NCBI GenBank assembly: GCA_032622095.1
Contig: CP136067.1
Span: forward strand, 193,772,052-193,836,051
Length of the DNA stretch: 64,000 bases
Reading direction: 5' to 3'
DNA from: Siphonodentalium dalli
Taxonomy: Eukaryota > Mollusca > Scaphopoda > Gadilida > Siphonodentaliidae
Positions 57,991-64,000 of the stretch are shown piece after piece. Position 1 is the stretch's first letter. Every line of letters starts with the position of its first letter. The notes below the pieces were generated by a model that did no database searches, was not told the DNA's origin, and saw only the letters and a program-made list of their open reading frames with translations. The position numbers were made by a program, and so were the translations under genes.

Positions 57991-58410
57991 TTTAGCACAT
58001 ACTGAGAACGCAAACATTATTGAGAATGCACTTCCCCAACTGCACATTTCGGTGGGGGACTGCTTGTCACTATTGTGCACCTACCAGAATAGGCTGGGAA
58101 ATAATCTAATATTCTGGTATAGAATATAGCAAAAATAACAAGATGGACATAGATCTAATATTCTTAATTGGCTCAACAAATAAGAGAAAATGATCGACAA
58201 ACAAAACAAAAATTAAACTTCAGAATCTGAACATGGGAAATGTTTTCTTCAATCCAACTTAACATCTGCAGTGCACATGCTTTAAATAGTATGAATCCTA
58301 TGTCTGGTACAGCACTGGCTTTTTATCGTCAGCTTACCGATCAGTGAGAATAAGTACATGCAAGTTGTTATTCCAGCTTATCTATTATATTTGTCTCTTT
58401 ATATTTCCAG

Positions 58411-58513
58411 TCCCTGTGAATGGTGAAGCTCAGTCCAGCTTATCTATATTACAAGGGAAATACCAGAAAGCACTGCATCAAATAGATGTCATGAAACACA
58501 ACACATCAATAAA
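58411..58513 (+). CDS. Exon 17, coiled coil, followed by in-frame donor array
   Basis: 103 nt; TC completes Val from exon 16; ends AA in phase 2. Acceptor CTTTATATTTCCAG; donor ATAAA|GTTAGT. It reads PVNGEAQSSLSILQGKYQKA then LHQIDVMKHNTSI and the split Lys completed by G of exon 18 (IK-VAEHLRAKEQE). I chose this donor because it is the only one giving the phase that exon 18 needs, and because it is a plausible GTTAGT. The same donor recurs every 48 bp downstream in the same phase, so the true exon end may vary by isoform. Confidence 0.82.
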
Positions 58514-58860
58514 GTTAGTACCACATGTCTATGTAATATCCATACACATCGCATCAATGAAGTTAGTACCACATGTCTATGTAACACCTGCACATATCAC
58601 ATCAATGAAGTTAGTACCACATGTCTATGTAATACCCGCACATATCACATCAATGAAGTTAGTACCACATGTCTATGTAACACCCGCACATATCACATCA
58701 ATGAAGTTAGTACCACATGTCTATGTAATACCCGCACATATCACATCAATGAAGTTAGTACCACATGTCTATGTAATACCCGCACATATCACATCAATGA
58801 AGTTAGTACCACATGTCTATGTAATACCCGCACATATCACATCAATGAAGCTAATATCTT
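58502..58860 (+). repeat. 48-bp tandem array with seven in-phase splice donors
   Basis: The unit GTTAGTACCACATGTCTATG...CACATCAATGAA starts at 58514, 58562, 58610, 58658, 58706, 58754 and 58802. An eighth start at 58850 has GCTAAT in place of GTTAGT. Because 48 is a multiple of 3, the exon 17 frame stays open through all units, encoding a 16-residue repeat (KLVPHVYVIPAHITSM). Each unit ends in a fresh AA|GTTAGT donor of the phase required by exon 18. Confidence 0.92.
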
Positions 58861-59239
58861 CAATCATTCAATATCCATCTATTGTCTGTCTGTCTGTTTG
58901 TGGACACATCAGATATATGTATAAATGAAACACAATTTGTTAATAAAATCAGTAGAAAATCTTTCAATATTGATGCCCCCTTATACTGCATGCAGAAGGT
59001 CAATTTAGTGAATTTAAACTTCACCTGTATTTTCGTGTGAACAATCCAGATACCAAATTTGAAAACAAACGGGATAACTATAACTAAAGTTTTCATCTGG
59101 ATGCCGAAATAATAGGCGAGTTATAAGTCGACAAGGATCATAACTCCGGTAATGAAAGTGACATTCCGCAGATGTCCAGCACCATAATTTGAGTCCTGGA
59201 TACATTGTGTTCTTGTTGTGTTTTCCAAGTGTTTCATGA

Positions 59240-60500
59240 TTTAAACATATTTTATTATCCCTCAATAAACAAAAAACAAATAAAGATAGAATTGATGATG
59301 TGAATGAGAGGCAATAAAGGGATCAGAGCACAAATTATAGAACTAATGGAAGCTCCTATCCCTTACGTGTACGGAGAATATTGATATAAATTATAGAACT
59401 CATGTAAGCTCCTATCCCTTACGTGTACGGAGAATATTTATATAAATTATACAACTAATGGAAGCTCCTATCCCTTACGTGTACGGAGAATATTTATATA
59501 AATTATAGAACTAATGGAAGCTCCTATCCCTTACGTGTACGGAGAATATTTATATAAATTATAGAACTAATGGAAGCTCCTATCCCTTACGTGTACGGAG
59601 AATATTTATATAAATTATAGAACTAATGGAAGCTCCTATCCCTTACGTGTACGGAGAATATTTATATAAATTATAGAACTAATGGAAGCTCCTATCCCTT
59701 ACGTGTACAGAGAATATTGATATAAATTATAGAACTAATGGAAGCTCCTATCCCTTACGTGTACAGAGAATATTTATATAAATTATAGAACTAATGGAAG
59801 CTCCTATCCCTTACGTGTACGGAGAATATTGATGTGTACGGAGAATATTGATGTGTACAGAGAATATTGATGTGTACAGAGAATATTGATGTGTATGGAG
59901 AATATTGATGTGTACAGAGAATATTGATGTGTGTGGAGAATATTGATGTGTATGGAGAATATTGATGTGTACAGAGAATATTGATGTGTACAGAGAATAT
60001 TGATGTGTACAGAGAATATTGATGTGTATGGAGAATATTGATGTGTACAGAGAATATTGATGTGTATGGAGAATATTGATGTGTACAGAGAATATTGATG
60101 TGTACAGAGAATATTGATGCGTATGGAGAATATTGATGCGTATGGAGAATATTGATGCGTATGGAGAATATTGATGTGTATGGAGAATATTGATGCGTAT
60201 GGAGAATATTGATGTGTACAGAGAATATTGATGCGTATGGAGAATATTGATGTGTATGGAGAATATTGATGTGTATGGAGAATATTGATGTGTATGGAGA
60301 ATATTGATGTGTACAGAGAATATTGATGTGTACAGAGAATATTGATGCGTATGGAGAATATTGATGCGTATGGAGAATATTGATGTGTACAGAGAATATT
60401 GATGTGTATGGAGAATATTGATGTGTATGGAGAATATTGATGTGTATGGAGAATATTGATGCGTATGGAGAATATTGATGTGTATGGAGAATATTGATAC
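59240..60500 (+). repeat. 56-bp and 18-bp satellites inside dispersed repeat S
   Basis: From about 59340 a 56-bp unit (GAAGCTCCTATCCCTTACGT with GTACGGAGAATATTTATATA) repeats about eight times to 59820. Then an 18-bp unit (GAGAATATTGATGTGTAC, with CAG/TGG/CGG variants) repeats some 37 times to about 60497. The flanks match the unexpanded repeat at 15835-16240. Long minus-strand 'ORFs' of about 230-244 codons are products of the 18-bp period. Confidence 0.93.
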
Positions 60501-60790
60501 ATTTCGTTTGGAGCTCCAGATGAGTTGTGTAAACATATTGGTCAAAAAAGCTGGAGAAGTTTCATTATTATTTTTTTTTTTTATAGTTTTTTCTATATAT
60601 AGTATCAGTAAAATAATTCCAAAGGTAGGGGATGTAGTTCTTAAAATGGAGTCTGTTAAGTTAAGTGTGGTTCACTTCTATAGTCTTCACTCAAAATACA
60701 AATTGGTTTCAGTTGAGTTATTAAGTTGATAATAGGAGAATTTGACTGGCTATCTAACAAAGGGTAAAAATGGAAAAAGCAATTAATCAT

Positions 60791-61028
60791 TTAATCATCA
60801 TCATCAATATCTGTCTGTTTGATATAGGGGGCAATCATCATCATCAATATCTGTCTGTTTGATATAGGGGGCAATCATCATCATCAATATCTGTCTGTTT
60901 GATATAGGGGGCAATCATCATCATCAATATCTGTCTGTTTGATATAGGGGGCAATCATCATCAATATCTGTCTGTTTGATATAGGGGGCAATCATCATCA
61001 TCAATATCTGTCTGTTTGATATAGAGGG
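60791..61028 (+). repeat. 40-bp tandem array upstream of exon 18
   Basis: CATCATCATCAATATCTGTC with TGTTTGATATAGGGGGCAAT repeats six times in 40-bp steps (one 37-bp unit). It ends about 100 bp before the exon 18 acceptor. Confidence 0.92.
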
Positions 61029-61130
61029 CATTGGAAAAAGTAATGTACAGCATCTTCACAGGGCTGACCACAAGTGTTTTCATTATTAACAGGGTCACCA
61101 AATCTCCTAAATATCTCATTCTGTATTCAG

Positions 61131-61834
61131 GGTAGCGGAACACTTGCGAGCCAAGGAGCAGGAAATTGATTATTATAGGACGCAACTCGATAAAATGCGC
61201 CAACAGAGTGACCAGATCAGAAATGAGACTGACGAATCAGTGATATCCTCCGAGAATAGTCCGCATCGACAACAATTCACGACTAGTTTAGAATCTGATG
61301 AACCAATTATTAGTCAGAAGGGTCAAACGTCCCCTTACAACTTCAGAAGTATTACGACGGAAATATCAAGTGATCACGTGACCAAAAGTGTTCCTACGAA
61401 TAATGAACATGCTTCTACTGATTTTCTCAGTCAGCCAATCGAAAAGCTTCGCCATAGGACAGCTAGTGGTGCCACTGATAAAACCGGTAACGATCCTTCA
61501 CATTGGACATTTGATATTAAGGATAGTACTATTTCTAGTCACCCTCATGGTCACATGACATATGATGACTCTAGTCACCCTCATGGTCACATGACATATG
61601 ATGACTTATCATTTCCCGAGGCACCTTCTCTCTGTCAAACTCATGATGCCTTAATTCAATGTAATCCACAATCACTGGAGAACACACCAGCGCCACCTGG
61701 TGGCCCGGATGACAAGCTACTGGAAGACCATGTAGCAGAGATGAGGATGTTCCGATCTAAAGTCGAGAGGTCTTTAGCAGAGAGCCAGAAATTAACTGAG
61801 ACGATATGTGATAAGATGGATAAGAACGGACCAG
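61131..61834 (+). CDS. Exon 18, spacer with 12-residue duplication and second coil module
   Basis: 704 nt; G completes Lys from exon 17; phase 1 out. Acceptor CATTCTGTATTCAG, donor CCAG|GTAATG (GTTAGT seven bases on would give a different phase and is not preferred). It reads VAEHLRAKEQEIDYYRTQLD, a Ser/Thr-rich spacer with QTSP and a 36-nt exact tandem duplication (61535-61606, SHPHGHMTYDDS), then LLEDHVAEMRMFRSKVERSL then AESQKLTETICDKM. The last segment parallels the exon 13 module. Leftover G joins TC of exon 19 to give Val. Confidence 0.92.
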
Positions 61835-61865
61835 GTAATGGTTAGTACACCTGTACTATTAAATT

Positions 61866-62120
61866 TTTACCCCTTTCATGACTGGAGCTGCGCTGGTGCA
61901 GCATTAAAGATCCTGTGCCAGTGGATTCTCTTATATACGTGAGTCTCACATATATAAGGGAATGCACTGCCACTGGCTCACAAGTTCAAGGTAAATATTG
62001 TTAGGCCAATGTATTCTGTTATATATGCAAGGCTCTCTTTGGGAGACTCGCATATATAAGAGAATGCATTGGCACAGGGTTTTCACAAAATTTCAAGAAG
62101 CTCCCATCATGGAAGGGTTA
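61866..62120 (-). mobile_element. MITE family A, inverted, just after exon 18
   Basis: Here the 'right' end comes first (CATGACTGGAGCTGCGCTGG then TGCAGCATTAAAGATCCTG) and the 'left' end last (TTTTCACAAAATTTC, CATCATGGAAGGGTTA). It starts 32 bp after the exon 18 donor. Confidence 0.83.
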
Positions 62121-62349
62121 CTGCTCCCTTCTGTGGGACCCCTAAGGGGGCCATCCCAGCACTAGATAAACAGGCAACTACCTGAATCGGCACATTTAAA
62201 ATGACTTGAATCACTTCCAACATTCTTAATTTTTATATATATATGGAACAAGTTTGATAATTTTATATAATTGGCATCTGTAGTGGCATCTGTATAACAT
62301 TCTAAAATTGTTGATCATTTAATATCCGAGCTTTTATTCAGTCAATAAA

Positions 62350-62402
62350 TTTAGGATTAGAGTTAGGGGTTAGGTTTAGGGGGTTTAGGGTTAGGGTTAC
62401 CT
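62350..62402 (+). repeat. Short interstitial telomere-like tract
   Basis: GGTTTAGGGGGTTTAGGGTT and neighbouring TTAGGG-like hexamers, with imperfect spacing, about 50 bp. Confidence 0.75.
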
Positions 62403-62843
62403 GTTGACATAATTTCAGTGCCAAATATATGGTAATGGCTACTTCATTCGAATAACATTTTGAATACGGGGGGTATTACTTAGTCCCATCTGGGACAAGC
62501 CCATCTCTAGTTAAGCATAAATTATATCTGAGGTAGATTTGTCTAGAATTTACCACCAACAGGAATCAATATAAGTGATGGTGGACACTAGTAGCCTGAT
62601 TTTTGCATTAACAGAAAATAGGTTGAAGCAAATGGATTTTGCAAACTGTGCACAAAACAAGTGTTTGAGAATTTTTTCAAGACCTGTCTGGTATCGGTAC
62701 TAGATATATAAATAATATTTCTCCATGTACATTAATATATAGATGCATAAATGTGATTATTTTATGATAATTACTGGAGACATATAAATAAAATTTCTCC
62801 ATTGTCAATTATAAAAAGATATGATTATTTGTCTTTATTGCAG

Positions 62844-62999
62844 TCTCAGGCTCAGGCATTGTGACGAATATATACATAAAGGGTCAGAGTTACAACATCG
62901 GTGAAATCGACAAGCTAATGGACCAGTCCCATGCAGATGTACAAGAGAAAAATAGACTAATTCATGAGAAGACGACCGTTATCATACAGCTCCAGTCAG
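62844..62999 (+). CDS. Exon 19 (last in window), coiled coil
   Basis: 156 nt; TC completes Val from exon 18; phase 1 out, so the gene continues past the window. Acceptor TTTGTCTTTATTGCAG, donor TCAG|GTCAGT. It reads SGSGIVTNIYIKGQSYNIGE then IDKLMDQSHADVQEKNRLIH and EKTTVIIQLQS. The frame beyond the donor stays open to 63184 but loses coil character. Confidence 0.87.
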
Positions 63000-64000
63000 G
63001 TCAGTACTATGTAATCATGGTCTTTTTCATTCTGTATCATATAAATATAGTCAAGTTTATTTACAAAGAACTTAACAATCATGTTTCAGAGCGAAAGTTG
63101 ACTCCATTCTACATAAAATATGAAATGATAAATAATGAAGAGCACCAATTTTTTGTTTTCAAGGGTGAGGACCAGAGCTGTTAAGTTTCACAGATTGTCC
63201 ATGAGACTCTCGGATTGCCATAGTTAAAACCTCAAAAATACGAAAGACGTCCCATATCTCCCGCATGTGCAGATGCACTTTTGGTCACTTCAACATAAGC
63301 AACACTGCTCAAAACTTAAACGTACTTCCAGTAATTTCATATTTCGTCATTATTCAGCGCTAATCAGCAGTACTAATTGAGACTAATTAATTTTCACACT
63401 CTTCGTAGCAATGCCAACTGTCGTAAAAGTGTAGACAATAGATTTAGTAACACGACTTATAATAGGATTACGTAAGCAGAGCATCAATGTCTGCAGAGTG
63501 CAAATAGAATACAAAAAAATGGAGAAAACTATATATTTTTAACAGGAAGTTACGAAGTTACCTTGACCTTTGTATGCCTGCGATTTCGCTTTGTATTGTT
63601 TGATATAAACATGCATGTATCTCACACTCACAGTAGCTGTATAAAACTTTGTTTTTATTACTGTTTTTTTAGGTATGTATATTTATAGAAAAATAGAACT
63701 ATGTAATTTTCATCATAAAAACGATAAATTAAAAGATAGAATTTAGAATTTTTTTTATGGAACATGAGCATATTTGGGCATAGGCCTACCTGCCGCAAAA
63801 ATCGCCAGGATTGCCATTTTAAAAACTTTGCAGGTCTGGTAAGGACACCACATCTACCTGAAAACTAACATAGCAATTTAACTGTTACAAGCATATGCTA
63901 GTTTATTTTTAAAACAAGTTGGTAGCTTATTTGTTCCAAAATACTCACTAATTTTTTATAACATTCTGACCAAAGTTGCCAGTCAGCGGTTCGTGGAATA
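63000..64000 (+). other. Intron 19, partial; possible decayed TIR element
   Basis: From about 63168 (GACCAGAGCTGTTAAGTTTC) to about 63838 (AACTTTGCAGGTCTGGTAAG) the ends are weakly inverted, and the right part (GCCAGGATTGCCATTTTAAA) looks like a MITE terminus. No convincing exon. Confidence 0.4.

Larger units (their letters stand above)
160..62999 (+). other. CDK5RAP2-like: Gene span: large coiled-coil protein, CDK5RAP2/myomegalin (centrosomin family)-like, partial
   Basis: Nineteen exons chain in one frame with GT-AG introns; both gene ends lie outside the window. The encoded ~1,589 residues alternate coiled coil with Ser/Thr/Pro-rich spacers. Approximate residue ranges: 1-352 short heptad exons; 353-437 'LLQAERQIFINL' plus an EI..I..LR..L module; 437-747 TSP-rich spacer; 748-1167 long coiled-coil/Ser-rich exon; 1168-1303 'EMCEFLSELLG' region; 1303-1537 spacer ending in a second EH..EM..FR..V module; 1537-1589 further coil. 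Centrosomin-family proteins recruit gamma-tubulin complexes to centrosomes or Golgi. I assign the family from motif resemblance and overall layout, not by alignment. Another long coiled-coil scaffold remains possible. The CM1 and CM2 motifs are not in the window. Introns make up about 92% of the span and are dominated by repeats. Confidence 0.6.

Noticed and set aside
59804-60545. Two long minus-strand ORFs of about 232-244 codons (HINILHTHQYSPYTSIF repeats).
   Set aside because: They result from an 18-bp satellite, whose period is a multiple of three and keeps several frames open. No other coding evidence.
63090-63165. Possible exon after exon 19 (TTTCAG acceptor, AAGG|GTGAGG donor, phase 1-1).
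   Set aside because: The peptide (ERKLTPFYIKYEMINNEEHQ) lacks coil or spacer character, the polypyrimidine tract is weak, and the donor lies at the edge of a MITE-like sequence.

Overview
The window is eukaryotic nuclear DNA, about 64 kb of a single large, intron-rich protein gene on the + strand. I can chain 19 exons from base 160 to base 62999. They hold 4,768 coding bases, about 1,589 codons, and the gene is open at both ends. Every junction keeps one reading frame (phases 0 through exon 11, then 2, 1, 0, 0, 1, 2, 1, 1), which is the main evidence that they belong together. The protein is mostly coiled coil, broken by Ser/Thr/Pro-rich spacers. Its segment motifs (K-[ED]-K-x-L-[LE]-E exon ends, an EI..I..LR..L module, QLQGQLNEMCEFLSELLG) look like the centrosomin / CDK5RAP2 / myomegalin (PDE4DIP) family of centrosomal and Golgi gamma-tubulin scaffolds. 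That family call is from memory of the family and is not proven here. The family's N-terminal CM1 and C-terminal CM2 motifs would lie outside the window.

The organism is probably a lophotrochozoan, most likely a marine mollusc and possibly a bivalve. This is inferred from AT-rich introns packed with repeat types I associate with mollusc genomes: GTCCGTCC-rich modules with 'GAGTTATGGCCCTTT' or 'GGGCCATAACTC', and 'GCCATCTTGGATTTTACTC' modules between TTAGCTCAACTT ends.

Layout: exons 1-5 lie at 160-3991, exons 6-11 at 5949-14464 and exon 12 at 16303-16421. An 18.9 kb intron follows that is almost wholly mobile-element debris. Exon 13 is at 35286-35422, then another 10.3 kb repeat-rich intron. 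The two large exons 14 (45710-46638) and 15 (49264-50523) follow, then exon 16 (56446-56749), exon 17 (58411-58513), exon 18 (61131-61834) and exon 19 (62844-62999). I found no RNA gene, promoter, CRISPR array or second host gene.

The introns hold at least eleven copies of a roughly 250-bp MITE with TTAACCCTTTCATGA ends, seven of them within 90 bp of an exon edge. They also hold several other MITE families (some flanked by TTAA), CAGGG...CCCTG transposons with visible 5-bp target duplications, one of which keeps a small zinc-finger ORF, a 2.45-kb long-TIR element, foldback elements and several satellites. The most unusual feature is that four introns (1, 5, 9 and 17) begin with tandem arrays whose unit contains the end of the preceding exon plus its 5' splice site. 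In intron 17 the 48-bp unit keeps frame and gives seven successive in-phase donor copies, so alternative donor use could add a variable number of 16-residue repeats to the protein.
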